64,000 nt of DNA from Triglochin maritima (lineage: Eukaryota; Streptophyta; Magnoliopsida; Alismatales; Juncaginaceae). The stretch spans positions 30,812,326 through 30,876,325 of the forward strand of contig OY821791.1 of NCBI GenBank assembly GCA_963682175.1, written 5' to 3'. Below are positions 24,314-36,372 of the stretch, in pieces (positions within the stretch are counted from its first letter, which is position 1; every line of letters starts with the position of its first letter). Both the position numbers and the translations under genes were made by a program. The notes beneath the pieces are model-generated. The model saw nothing but the letters and a program-made list of their open reading frames with translations. It was not told the origin of the DNA and did no database searches.

Positions 24314-25130
24314 TTGGTACTTAACGCAGAAGGTAGGGGAGCAACCCGACAATGGTTTCATTCACAAAAGCCTAGCCCTTGTGGGGTCCAAACCCTCCTA
24401 ACCCCCAAGAAAGACGACGCGTGGAGAATTTGTGTGGACAATCGTGCGATCAATAAGATCATGGTCTGGTATTGGTTTCCAATTCCTCTCCTCGACGACA
24501 TGTTCAACCAACTTGGTGGTGCCAAGATTTTCTCTAAAATTGATCTTCGAAGTGGGTATCATAAGATTCACATCCGCCCGAGGGACAAGTGGTAACCAAT
24601 GTACAAAATGAAGGAAGGTTTTTTCAAGTGGCTTGTTATGCCCTTCAGGCTTTCAATTGCTCCGAGCACATTTATGCGTCTAATGACTTAGGTATTGAAG
24701 CCCTTAGTCAAGTTTGTTAGTATTTACTTTGACGACATTCTTGTGTATAGCACCACCCCAAAGAATCATTTAGACCACCTCCGTCAAGTGCTTGACGCAT
24801 TAAGGCAACACAAGCTATATATATCAACGGACTTAATTGTCATATCTTCACCGATCATTTGACGTTTCTGGGGTTCATCATTAACTATGAGGGCGTCATG
24901 GTCAACGAGGTGAATTAAGGTCTGAGCCATCATATAGTGGCTCACTCCTCTCAGTGCCTCGGAGGTTCAAAGCTTCAATGGTCTCCCAATGTTCTATCCT
25001 ACTTCGTCTAAAATTTTGGCTCTATTTATGTTCCCATCCTTAATTGCCTCAAGAAGGGAGCCTTCCATTGGACGCTCGACGCACAATCAGCCCCGACCCT
25101 TCTTCAACTAGCTTCCTTGCCCACCCACAC
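24314..25130 (+). pseudogene. Ty3-type reverse transcriptase relic
   Basis: Successive blocks read [40 protein letters not shown], a stop, FFKWLVMPFRLSIAPSTFMR, then VSIYFDDILVYSTTPKNHLD with the catalytic YFDD, and LTFLGFIINYEGVMV. This is the RT palm order of Ty3 elements. Stops at 24,593, 24,689 and 24,918 and the absence of integrase or LTRs nearby show an orphan fragment. Confidence 0.85.
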
Positions 25131-25634
25131 ACCCCCCAACACACACACACCCGGTGATGAGTAAAGTGCAAATAGACTAAAAGCACATTAAAAAAAACTA
25201 CACAACACTATCATGTAACAAAACTCATCCAAATAGCGAGAATAGACCAATCTAGTGTCTCTTCCTGGGCAATGGTCTCAAAAACTTGTTAGGAGGTTTT
25301 AATCGTCACAAGTTCATGGATCATGTAAGAGGTCAACCACAAGGGAGCTAATTTGCTCTACATCCCATAAATCTTAGGGTTTGGCCCATTTAAGTCTCCG
25401 AATTTGGAATGGCTTATTGAAAAAGCTTTTGTACCCCTTAAAAAGTTATTTTCAACGTCTCTTGTATAAAATGATTTTGGTATCTGGATCAATGGTTATG
25501 CTTGAGTTAGTGACAGGCTACCAGTGCTTATTTCCAGTTGCAGCTTTCTTTGTACTTCACTTTTGACTCCTTTATGCCTTAATTTGGAAATTAGATATAA
25601 AACAATATGCCTTGACAAATTATTTTTCCTAATA
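25131..25634. other. No gene; flank of the CACTA element
   Basis: Contains a short CA run near 25,140 and AT-rich sequence. Short frames only. It ends with the ATA target duplication (25,632-25,634) of the following element. Confidence 0.5.
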
Positions 25635-25659
25635 CACTACTGCAGAATAGGCTTTACTC

Positions 25660-25950
25660 GTCGCCAAATAGACGTCGGCCGTTATAACAGCTGACGTCTA
25701 GAAGGGAGAGCATAGCATAGACGTCGGCTATTGTATTACCGTATTTATGCGATGTCTATTGGGTATAACGTCGACAAATAGACGTCGGGTATTCGTTTAA
25801 CCTGTGGGGCCGACGTCTATAGGGTATAGACGTCGACCTATAGACGTCGGATATTGTAAATATCCGATGTCTATAATCCCTGCATATAGACGTCGGGGTA
25901 GAGACGTCGGACATTTATAATATCCGATGTCTATAGGTCTAAAAGAAAAC
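25660..25950. repeat. Left subterminal TAGACGTCGG repeats
   Basis: At least ten copies of TAGACGTCGG or its reverse CCGACGTCTA with small changes. In CACTA elements such subterminal repeats are the known binding sites of the TnpA-type protein. The matching right zone is 28,475-28,815. Confidence 0.85.
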
Positions 25951-27049
25951 GAACAAACACGTTTTCTGTCATTCATTTTAGACGATCCGCACCATCTCCG
26001 GCACCGCAGCGACGTCCCAACCTCTCCTCCCCTTCTCCGGCCCTCTTCTCCTTCTTCCTCCGTCTCTCCACATCCTACCAATGTAAGTGTTAAGTTCGTT
26101 TTTGTTGGTTTATTTTTGGAATTTCTTGTAGTAATGATTTTTTTCTATGTTAGTATACTTCTCGTGTCGTTTATTGTTGGTGAATACGACATTTTGATTT
26201 TTTTTTTTGTTTTAATCTTGAATATATTCGTATTTTCGTGATTTAAGAAATGAAGTCTCTTGCTAGCTTGTTGATATTTTGTATGTTCTGGAAAGAAATG
26301 AAGTCTCTTGCTAGCTTGAACTAGTTAAGCTTTGATCGAAATCTTTTGGACTTGTAATTTACTAGACATTGTAAATTAGGACAACTAAGGAGAGAAATTA
26401 GGACCAATGAAGTCTCTTACTTTTGCTAATGAATGATAGAAATGAATTCTCTTACTTTTGTTAATGAATGAAAGAAATGAAAAAGACATGTTTATAACAA
26501 CTAAGGAGAGAAATTAGAACCAATGTAAAGAATACGTGTAGTTTTGCCTTCACCAACCCTATTAATTTACTTGATCATTTGGTTTCATGTCCAATCTATT
26601 CATTAACTTTTGTGAGTGTGGTCATGTAAAATTATATCAATTTGTTCCAATTTGAACATTGTCACGAATTGAGACAAAATTAATGTTGGCATGATTTAAG
26701 TTAAATGTAAGGGTGTCTAGTCTGTAGATTGTTATGCCCAATTTCTTAGGAGTTTCGATGATCTTAAAAGAAAGAGTCATAAAAGTAAAAACAATTGTGG
26801 GAGTATTTTATTTGTGGGAGTATTTCTTACATTTTTTATTTAGTACGTACAGTTTCTTTGTGGGAGTATTTTCAATTCTAAATTTTAAATGTTTATTTAG
26901 TTACAAGTTTATTTAGTTAAATACTTATTTATGCTTAAGATATTCTTTTATTTAGACAACTTTTAATGTTTAACTCATTAACCCCCTTAAATAACTTGAC
27001 CTTTAATAACCCAAAGCAAAAGATTATATAATATTTGCTTCCAAGTAGG

Positions 27050-28137
27050 TGCAAAATGTTGTATCAATGTATGGTAGGTAGGGAAGCACAATCCTTAAGT
27101 ACCTGGGAGTTGGAGGGGGATAAAGGGTTGCCTCCGGCTTTGTACGTTACCAAAGAGGATATCATGCAGTTCTTGGCGATGGATTCGTTGTGTATGATGA
27201 TTATCGACGTGCAAGTGAAGTAAGTGTTTTTTTGTATACAATGAAAAGTATTGAATTTTTTTATCGAAACTGTAATAAAGTATAATTTTTATACTTGTAG
27301 ACATCTTTATGACGCCAGAAGGTCAGTCTTTCCCGACGATCAGGTATTTGGATTTATCAGTCCATCTACATGTATATATAGAAATGACGATAAATCGGGT
27401 CAGCTTGGGACATTCTTTAAAGAAGAAGACAAAAGATATTATCTGGTCCCTTATCATGAGAGGTAAACTTTGTAATTCAAAGTGTAATTTTATTTTGTAA
27501 TAAGCTTCTAATTATAAATATAACAAGGCTCATTGGATGCTTGTCGTTGTATGCCCAACGACTAATTCGGCATATTGGTTTGATATGTTGGGGTCGAATA
27601 AACCAAGGGACTCAATAAAGAAACTTCTAAATTTGTAAGTTCATTTTAGTCGTGGGAAAAGTAATTCGTGGATTTTTATTAGTATTATTGAATGAAATTT
27701 TAACTTGTGTTACTCAGGGCAATTAATGTTTACAGAGCTTTGGGTGGCAGGAGAACAACCACAAAAGCAGGAATAATATGGCATGGAATGAGAGTACGTT
27801 CTCTCCAGTTTTTGTTAATTAAGTTAGGAACATAAATTTAGCGAATTTCTATGTTTGTAGTACCGGAAGCAGGTTGGAAATACGAAATGTGGTTACTACG
27901 TGATGAGATACATGGAGGAAATCCTCGAATTGGCAACTCAAGACGTATGCCTATCCGAGGTAATGTAGATCGTTAATCAATTGTATAGTTGTAGTTTCAA
28001 TATTTAGTTATTAACATTCACACATGTATTTTTTATAGGTCTTCCCAAAAAGTAGTGATCCCTTCTCGCAACAGGAGCTCGATGAAACTCACGACCGATG
28101 GGCTCGCTATTTTATCAGAAACATGTTGACGAACTAA
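27050..28137 (+). pseudogene. Ulp1/C48-like protease gene, one base short
   Basis: Six exons with GT-AG sites: 27,050-27,219, 27,301-27,462, 27,528-27,634, 27,718-27,793, 27,861-27,959 and 28,039-28,137, with TAA at 28,135. Exon 3 has HWMLVVVCPTTNSAYWFDML (His and Asp) and exon 5 has YRKQVGNTKCGYYVMRYMEE (Gln and the catalytic Cys), so the triad is visible. All junctions keep phase except exon 2 to 3: exon 3 is 107 nt, whereas the homologous exon at 61,939-62,046 is 108 nt, implying a one-base deletion. The N-terminus is not identified; exon 1 as listed begins after an acceptor. In related CACTA genes C48 lies at the C-terminus of an accessory protein. Its role in transposition is unknown. 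Confidence 0.75.
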
Positions 28138-28474
28138 GAGGTTCTCCTGTCACTAACATTTTTTGTAATTTAGTTAACAAGTGCACTTGTATTACAAACC
28201 TACAATTTATGCCTTAATACAATCGCCTTAATTTTAGAATGAATTAATTGCAAGTGTGCTGAATGTCAATTGTGTATGGTTGTATGTTTGTGTTTGTGCA
28301 TGTATGGTTGTATGTTTGTGTTTGTGCAAGTTGGCAAATGTGTGTTTGTGCTTGTACGTACATGTGGATGAAAGTGTGAGCATCTGTGAACAAATTTGGT
28401 GCAGGTTGTATGTACACGAATACATGACTAAAAACAAGTTTGCAGGATGCTATTCTTTTTTTGTCCAGGTTTAG

Positions 28475-28815
28475 GAATAGACGTCAGATATTTATACTAG
28501 CCGACGTCTATTCCTCTGAAGAAAAGACTAAATGTCGGCTTTATTTATAATCCGATGTCTATTCTTAAAGAATAGACGTCGTCTGTTAGTTGACCGACGT
28601 CTATACCTAAATAATAGATGTCAGTTAGATATAAAGGCCGACATCTATTCATAAAGAATAGACGTCAGCCATATGTAGAAGCCGACGTTTATTCCTAAAG
28701 AATAGATGTCGGATATTGAACGTCCGACGTCTATGTATAGACGACACACGCATAGACGTCGGATCTAGGAGTGCTTATATCCGACGTATATACCCCCATA
28801 CATCCGACGTATATT
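28475..28815. repeat. Right subterminal TAGACGTCGG repeats
   Basis: Mirror of the left zone, with alternating AATAGACGTCGG and CCGACGTCTATTC units up to the right terminal repeat. Confidence 0.85.
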
Positions 28816-28833
28816 CCCTTTTCTGTAGTAGTG

Positions 28834-29115
28834 ATAATCTAGTAAGATAGGATTTGATTCTTTACGTCGAGTTTATGCAACAAACAAGAGACATCTGGTG
28901 CAAGCCCAAAACTTTCCAAATTCAAAATTTTCCTACTTAAGTTGATGCCTTATAATTCGAATTGATATATATGTCTATGTGTGTATATACATATATATGT
29001 ATATGTAAACATATACAAATAGGTATATATATACATACACGAATTAGAATATTTCGTTCATTTTGAGAAGAAAGAGGAAACTTAAATTATTTTGAGTGGA
29101 TATTTTGGGGAACGC
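28834..29115. other. No gene; TA-rich microsatellite-like DNA
   Basis: Positions 28,965-29,040 are an imperfect TATG/TATA tract. The rest is AT-rich flank between the CACTA element and the LTR chain. Confidence 0.5.
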
Positions 29116-31276
29116 TGATTGGCATCATTTCATGCATATCTTTGTGTCTTATATCCATTATCTTTCACCACAAACAATACTATGTAACGAGTTTTATGTT
29201 TAGTTTTCAGGAATAAGTAGGTTTGAGAAGGAGAGACTATAAATGGACCTAACAGTAGGGAAAAAGACTGAGTTAAGAGACTCGAGGACTAAGATGCAAG
29301 ATTAAAAGACCTGAATGTAAGATCGAAGGACCAATGAGCAAACAAGAATACTCCACACCATCATGGGGAGTATTTTGGCAATTCTATTCGGGTCGGAGCT
29401 CCAACAACCTACTCGGATGCATCAAACATGAAGAAATAAAGTCAGACAACAACACACCAAATCCAGGACAGATCCGAACCATATAGACCCCCAATTGGCG
29501 GTCCAAGACCGCCGATTGGAGGTCGGTTTGGGTCTGAATCCGCTAAGACTTTGGCGGGTCGTGTATTATGGTGTATTTAGTCTATTTTTGGTATATGTTT
29601 AGTCCCATACCGGGGGATTGTCCTGGATTACCTTTTTCTATGGCTATAAATAGAACTCCTCCTCCTTTTGTATTGACCCATTGCTGGGTGGCATTCTCTC
29701 TACTAGGAGTAAGCCTTGAAGCAAAACTCAAGGTGGAGAAGAATGCTACCTTCAATGTGAGTCATTTTTAATAAAATAATTGTTCTTAGTTTTTTTTAAT
29801 CTTGTGTATTTGGCCCCCATTTCTTTCACATATTTGTATCCCTTCTTTTGAATGTCATAGGTTTTGAGGGAATTCGGGTTTTTGTACATCAACATAACCT
29901 TGAACTTCCTTTTGCGCTTCATGTTGGTGAGATCTTTCCTTTTTCATGCATAAATTCATGTAGTATCTTGCTCACATTCATTGAGAACAATGCATGACGT
30001 AGGTGTGGGCGTGTTTTACGTGTGTACATAGTCGAGTCTTTTCCTTTGATTTTGTTTTCTTTTGTGTGCACTGATAGGGTCATGTTAGTGTGCTGCATTT
30101 AATATCGATATATCTGTTTGCCATGATCCTTGGGTGGCTTGTCTTCTTTTGCTTGCCTAGTGCTTTAAAATTTTCACATTTCTTTCAAAATCTTCATGTG
30201 TTTGCGAAATAAAATGTTTTGTGGGTTTTGCGTGTGTTTAGCATGTGCAAAACCGTTGAGAGGCAAAGTAAAAAGAAAGCTCCCAAAATTGTCTTGAACT
30301 TGATGCATTAGGATATCTAGTACAGTGGCTTTAGGACTTATCTAGTCGTCAGGATGCGCCCCGGTTTTCCCTTGGAGCGAGTAATCATAGGGTTTCAGTA
30401 CTCAAACAATTAAAGAAGTCCATCCCAAACCTAGTGAGTCAATAATTCGTGTCTGTTAATTTAAGGAAGTTTGTTGTAGTCAAGGACCCTTTAAATCTTG
30501 TTGTCAGACATTAAGTGTAGGGGTTTTGGTTCATGTGTAGATAAGAAATAAGTGAGTAAGTGTTCTCTCTTCTCGCATGGCTCCTATCACTCGGGAAAGT
30601 AGGTTTGAGGGGACTTTGTGCCTGGTGCTTTCGAGTCATCTGACTTGGGATGCGCCGACCGAACTCCTGTTACACGGGTGGTAGGGATTGCCCTATGTGG
30701 AGATTTGGGGAAAGGTGTACGAGATAGTATAAGTCCTCATAGGCAATGATACACGAAACCTGACCCTGGGAGAATGAAACTCCAACTAATAAAAAGAAAA
30801 AAATAAAAAAATAAGAAAAGAAAAAAAAATGGCAATGCAAATAAGAACTTTAATGGACTTTACACTTTGTATCACTTGAGGATGTTGAGGTTGTCCATGC
30901 CTTTTCACTTAAGTCCTTAATTAACTTTCACGAATGATTCATTAGGTTAGGTGTGTGGACTGATTACATATATAGAGTCGGCCCGTAGCATTACTGCGTC
31001 CAATGATCGATAAAAATGAGTCCATCGAGTCGAGTTCTAGATTGAGTAATGCATCTCTATTCGGATTTTGTAGGTATATCCGCTGAAACCCTCAGGCGAC
31101 AACACTCCTCCTTGGTGACAATGAGGTTTAACGGCTTGTTGCATGTGCTAAGTGCAACCGTGATTCCTACGAAAGTGAGTTAGGTTTTCCCTGTTTTTTG
31201 TATGCTTTTTCCTCACTCTCATTTTTCTCTTTCTTTGTTTCGCTCGGGACTAGCAAAAGTTAGGTGTGAGGGTATT

Positions 31277-32665
31277 TGATTGGCAACATTTCATGCATAT
31301 CTTTGTGTCTTATATCCATTATCTTTCACCCCAAACAATGCTATGTAACGAGTTTTATGTTTAGTTTTCAGGAATAAGTAGGTTTGAGAATGAGAGACTA
31401 TAAATGGACCTAAGAGCAGGGAAAAGGACTGAGTTGAGAGACTCGAGGACTAAGATGCAAGATCGAAAGACCTAAATGTAAGATCGAAGGACCAATGAGC
31501 AAACAATAATACTCCACACCATCATGGGGAGTATTTTGGCAATTCTATTCGGGTCGGTGCTCCAACAACCTACTCGGACGCATCAAACATGAAGAAATAA
31601 AGTCAGACAACAACACACCAAATTCAGGACGGATCCGAATCATATAGACCCCCAATTGGCGGTCCAAGACTGCTGATTGGAGGTCAATTTGGGTCTGAAC
31701 CTGCTAAGACTTTGGCGGATCGTGTATTATGGTGTATTTAGTCTATTTTTGGTATATGTTTAGTCCCATACCGGGGGATTATCCCGGATTACCTTTTTCT
31801 ATGGTTATAAATAGAACTCGTCCTCCTTTTGTATTGACCCATTGCTGGGTGGCATTCTCTCTACTAGAAGTAAGCCTTGAAGCAAAACTCAAGGTGGAGA
31901 AGAATGCTACCTTTAATGTGAGTCATTTTTAATAAAATAATTGTTAGTTTTTTTTAATGTTGTCTTTTAATTTTTGCATGTTTCTTTAGTTTTATGTCTT
32001 TTAGTTAACGTGTTGTTTAGTCTTCTTATAATTAGTTTAAGCATGTCTTGTTTCCTTAGTATAAATATTAGTTTAAATATGTGTGAGTAGTCTCATCCCC
32101 TTTGGGGGTGGAGTAGATGTGTGTACATTTTATGTAGATTGTATAAATGCTAGATATTATTGTTTGTGAGAGATATTAGTATGCTTGCTTTAATTAATAA
32201 GAACTTTACTTGATGGTTTCTGCCATAGTTAGGTACACTCCATGCTCATTATGTTCTTAATAACAACCTTGCCATGCTCATATTAATCACCTAGGTTAGT
32301 GTTTTAAATGATAGGTCTTGCCATTAGGTACTTCTTATGCATTAACAAACACTAACTAAACTTGGGCTTTTTGTATGCATTCACCACACTTATTTCAGAT
32401 GCACACACACACTCCACCCCTTAGGGGTTTTCCATTCCTATGTTTTATCTTCCTTCATTAGTTGCTTAGTTTAGTTTGTTTTGTGATTTCATTTCATCCT
32501 TTCTAGTTTACTAGTTTAGATTAGTGTAACCAACCTTTCTCTCCTTTTTTCCCACTCGCCTTCGAACAAACCAAAAGTCGACACACCTCCCTGTGGATCG
32601 ACCCGTATTTGCCACCGCTTCAACGCGACCGTGCACTTGTGGTTTAATATAAAACGAATCAACCA
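31277..32665 (+). repeat. Full central LTR of the chain
   Basis: Starts TGATTGGCAACATTTCATGC directly after the polypurine tract (GGTGTGAGGGTATT) and ends ACGAATCAACCA before the primer site. A TATA-like TATAAATA lies near 31,805, and the doubled palindrome about 150 bp upstream of it (31,651-31,685). Confidence 0.85.
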
Positions 32666-32671
32666 AGTTTT

Positions 32672-32689
32672 TGGTGCCGTTGCCGGGGA
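32672..32689 (+). other. tRNA-Asp primer-binding site
   Basis: TGGTGCCGTTGCCGGGGA, one change from the perfect complement of the plant tRNA-Asp(GTC) 3' end. It lies six bases after the LTR end. This is not a tRNA gene. Confidence 0.85.
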
Positions 32690-33612
32690 GGTGCTCTGTC
32701 CAGACTTTGGTTTGGACGATTAGAGTGGTTTTAATTTTTTGTTTTTAGTTTTTGTGTGTTTCAGGCATTCTGACGAACAAGGGGAAGCGACTGGAGGAAT
32801 TTGAGAGCGAGAGACCCAAACGTGACCGCCAATCAGCGGTCTGGGACCGCCAATTGGCGGCCTGGTGAGCCTCAATCTCTCTCAATTTTGTTCTGGTTGT
32901 TGTTTTGTTCATTGTCGTTATCTGGGAGCACTATTTTGCATGCTGTGACTTCTAGTTTGCTCCCAGATTAAAAATCAATCCCCTTTAATCAACTTGGACC
33001 ATAAAACTCAAAGCAAAAGATTAGACTTCTTGCTATCTAGGTCATGCATCATTTGTAGACCTTGCATGCATTTGTCTTTTCTTTGCATTACATTTTGTTG
33101 TTGATTGCTGGCGTGAGGTACGTGCACCCAAATCTCTCATTCATGCATGTTTCGATCATGCATTAGTTAGTAAGGTGCATCGGTACAAGAGTGAGGTGAG
33201 TGCTTGTTTGGTGAGTTGTTTGCTAGCCTAAGATTTCAAAACATCTTTAAAGGGCATCAACTATAGTATTCAAAGATAAGGTGGGGTATTTCATCACCCC
33301 TCCCTTAGTCCCAAAAAGCACACTCAAGTAAAGCCTTAATCTAAAAGCAAGTAGACATTGACCATTAGGACTCGGGCGCATTAGGAGAGTGATTCGGTCA
33401 CCACCGTCATAGCCTGATCGGCGTCGCCCACTTTGTCGATAGTAGGAGAGACGAGATCTCCGGATCTTGGCTCACTTGCTGGGCAATGTGGTTTTCGTCG
33501 TAGGAGGTGAGGCGTGTTGAGGCCGTGTGACCTCGTAGTTAGGCCGTGTGACCCGTATTTGCCACCACTTCAACGCGACCGTGTACTTGCGGTTTAATAT
33601 AAAACGAACCAC

Positions 33613-34038
33613 ACACCCTCATCTTTTTTCTATATCTTCAATTTTGTTCTTCAGACCACTAATTCTTTGATATTTCCAACAATTTGCATCCATTTATTTG
33701 TCCTTCTTTAATTTGAATTCCAACATGTTTATTTGTATAAAACACAAATAACACCCTACGTAACACATTCTGTAATATGTAGCATAATAAACTAAATATA
33801 TAGACAATGTAAGTGCATCAAATGCCACGTAGCATTACTTATAACTCTTTTCGTGAAAGAAGTACAATTTTATTATACAGTGAAGGTAATCTACAATAAA
33901 GATTATCGTGACAACATCAAAAGTATCCTATTAAATAAGTAAATGTGAAAGGCTATCGTTGAGTCTTCTAGTAGACTTGAGAAGTATCTACAAAGTATAT
34001 ATCTCTAAAGAAGACTTGAGAAGGCTTCACACTTTTAG
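33613..34038. other. No gene recognised
   Basis: AT-rich DNA between the LTR chain and a MITE; the last 8 bp (ACTTTTAG) are the MITE target duplication. Confidence 0.5.
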
Positions 34039-34622
34039 TAGGGTTGTAAATGGGCGGGTAAAACCCACCCCGACCCGTCAACCCGACCTGCCTAAGTCGG
34101 GTAGCAGGGTAAAAAAAATCAACCCGCCACCCGCCAACCTGAATACCTGCCAACCCGACTAATAAATGGGTGGGTAGCGGTTGTATTTTCTACCTACCCC
34201 GTTTACCCGATTACCCGCCTAAGAATTTAATAAATTAAATAATAAATATTATATATATACACTTATATACCATATACATATACATTAATAATGTTATAAA
34301 ATTGAAGTTATTTATAATTTTATAGTGTTCATCACATTCGTAATGTTTTTAAAGTGCTAATGTATCATGTTTTTAATTTATAGTGTTATGCAGAAAGAAA
34401 AAAAACATATAAAAAATTCATTTATCCATCTACCCACCTCGCGCAACCCGTTTACCCGACCCGCCCCACCCGCGTAACCCGTTTACCCGATCTTAGGCGG
34501 GTCGGGTAGCGGTTTAAAAAAATTTCACCCGACCCGACCAGACCCGCCAACCCGCCTACCTTAGACGGGTCGGGTAGCGGTGGGTTAGAAACCCGCCCCA
34601 CCCCGACCCGTTTACAGGTCTA
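34039..34622. mobile_element. hAT-type MITE, 584 bp
   Basis: Ends TAGGGTTGTAAATGGGCGGG and, reversed, TAGACCTGTAAACGGGTCGG. A perfect 8-bp target duplication ACTTTTAG lies at 34,031-34,038 and 34,623-34,630. The two halves hold inverted ACCCGACCCG/CGGGTCGGGT repeats, so the whole element is largely self-complementary. No ORF. Confidence 0.92.
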
Positions 34623-34739
34623 ACTTTTAGTACCCAACCCACTAAAGACCGCTAATATTGGTGAATTAGAAATAAAACAAAACGAGTTGAAATTACAAAT
34701 TATTGATTTAAAGTAGTAGGTCTTTTGCCTTGAAGAAAA

Positions 34740-35626
34740 TAAAATTGTTTGAAGAAATCCAGATTGAAATGGGAAGTAATGACTTCGTTAGTTTCCTTGG
34801 AAGGAATATATATGTTCTGTTAATCGTCAAAGACTAATATGCTTTCTCAGTGCATTATGATCAATTCATGGTCTTCTTTCATCTTGTTGAGATCTTTCAA
34901 CTTTGCTTCTAGTCCTGCACTTTTCAACCATTCTATGGCACTCTCATTTGCTTAAGGTAGAGCATCATATATCTGATCTCCAAGTCGAATTCTTACCTGT
35001 AGATCTTTAAGTGCATAAGTCAACAAGTTTACATACTCTTCGATATCACTAAAAGCCTCCTGTTTCTTTCGTGCCTGGTTTCGCTCAAAACTCATGTTTT
35101 CATTTTCCTATATCATCATGGAAATTGCATCCATATTTAACCTATAATCGTAGTTGGAAAATGATTTTGCCCCAATATTGTTGCAACCTCTTGTATCACT
35201 TGCCATTAGTTGGACACCATCATTCTCGTCCACAATAAATGTTAACTCCAATAGATAATCACCTGAAAATCATTCAAGAAAATATTGTGTAAAGCAAACA
35301 AGTGAATAATATCTGGTTTCAACGATTTCATGTTGCCAAGATATAAATATTTCATTGTTTACAAAATAAATTCATTTTTTAAAGTGTGTTTATTTTAGCT
35401 ACTACCAAATATGCAAGTTAGGAATCTCAATGATGATGGACATATGAGACATACTTGTGGATGTACGTTTAGGACGGCCAAGTGTGAGTGTTCCAAGTAA
35501 AATGTTTTCATTAGCCATCTCCTTCTCACCCTCATACACGTCAAGAGTTGTTGGATACAGGGTATGGTAGAGGGTGATCGTTTTTCTTATTCGAGTTTTG
35601 GTGTTCCTTGGAATGACAACTTTCAT
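34740..35626 (-). pseudogene. HSP70 C-terminal half, second copy
   Basis: 35,402-35,626 reads KVVIPRNTKTRIRKTITLYH and VDVYEGEKEMANEN-like (here LDVYEGEKEMANENILLGTL), the substrate-binding-domain entry of HSP70. After an intron with acceptor TTCAG at 35,263, 35,262 downward reads GDYLLELTFIVDENDGVQLM, ENMSFERNQARKKQEA and ANESAIEWLKSAGLEAKLKD, the end of the beta domain and the helical lid. Stops occur in the lid. It duplicates the neighbouring fragment at 35,640-36,162. Confidence 0.8.
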
Positions 35627-35639
35627 GCTTCCATCATTC

Positions 35640-36162
35640 TTTCAAAGGCCGAGGGAGGCAAGACTCAGCCTGGTTGCTATCATGGACTTAACTTTTCGAT
35701 CGCTATCATTCTTTGCTACATCTGTTTGAAGGTCAAGTTTCTTTATAAGTTCAGTGAAGAGCCAATCTTGATTTTTCTCCATTCTTTCAATATCTTTCAA
35801 GTATGCTTCTAACCCTTCCTTGTTCAACCACTCTGTAGCCTTTGAATTTGCCACAAATATAATGCCATAAATGTATTCTCCAATGACTGCTTTCAGATTT
35901 TCTTCTTTGAGTTTAGTACTTTGTGAGTCTAACTCCTCTTCTACTTTGTTACAAGCTACCAATTTTCTCTTTCCTTTCTTCTCGTCAAATCCTATTTTTT
36001 CATTTTCTCTTATCATATCAGTGATTTGATACTTTTGAAGCCTTCTTATTTTCTCAAAAAATGTTTTTGTTATAATCGTGTCGGTGATGACATCTTTTGC
36101 TATGACCTGTACTTAGTCATTCTTATCCACAAAGAAGGATACCTCCAATTTACAATCACCTA
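35640..36162 (-). pseudogene. HSP70 C-terminal exon, first copy
   Basis: Acceptor TTTAG at 36,163, then CKLEVSFFVDKND, a stop, VQVIAKDVITDTIITKTFFE, MIRENEKIGFDEKKGKRKLV and FVANSKATEWLNKEGLEAYL: the beta-domain end and lid of HSP70. The acceptor position is identical to the second copy. It continues the exon at 37,886-38,465, from which it is now separated by the solo LTR. Confidence 0.8.
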
Positions 36163-36372
36163 AATTAAAAAATTGCAAGAACAGCATTAAAATCAATGCG
36201 TAAATACAACAAATAATCACTCTATAGAGATGGTTTTGTTGTGATGGTTTTGCGTTGTTAACGGGTAAATGACTTGTCATATATTATGATTTCCTTTTTC
36301 TATGTAGGTGATTTGTTGGTGACTACTAATTAGGTGGTAAATTTAACTAATGGTGGTTAATCCATTGATGAA

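Larger units (their letters stand above)
25635..28833 (+). mobile_element. CACTA-type element with C48 gene, 3.2 kb
   Basis: The left end CACTACTGCAGAA and the right end TTCTGTAGTAGTG (CACTACTACAGAA when reversed) are terminal inverted repeats. They are flanked by the 3-bp target duplication ATA (25,632-25,634 and 28,834-28,836). Both subterminal zones are packed with TAGACGTCGG-type repeats in both orientations, as in other plant CACTA elements. No TNP2 transposase is present, so it is non-autonomous. It carries a multi-exon C48-like gene. Confidence 0.92.
29116..33612 (+). mobile_element. Rearranged Athila-like LTR chain
   Basis: Order: truncated LTR 29,116-29,805; 3' internal part 29,806-31,276; full LTR 31,277-32,665; primer site and leader 32,666 to about 33,550; then only the last about 60 bp of a third LTR to about 33,612. 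The first junction falls on CTTGT, present in both parents, so an LTR-to-internal deletion at 5-bp microhomology is likely. Comparing with the intact element at 43-51 kb makes each piece identifiable. No gag frame remains, and no target duplication was found. Confidence 0.8.
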
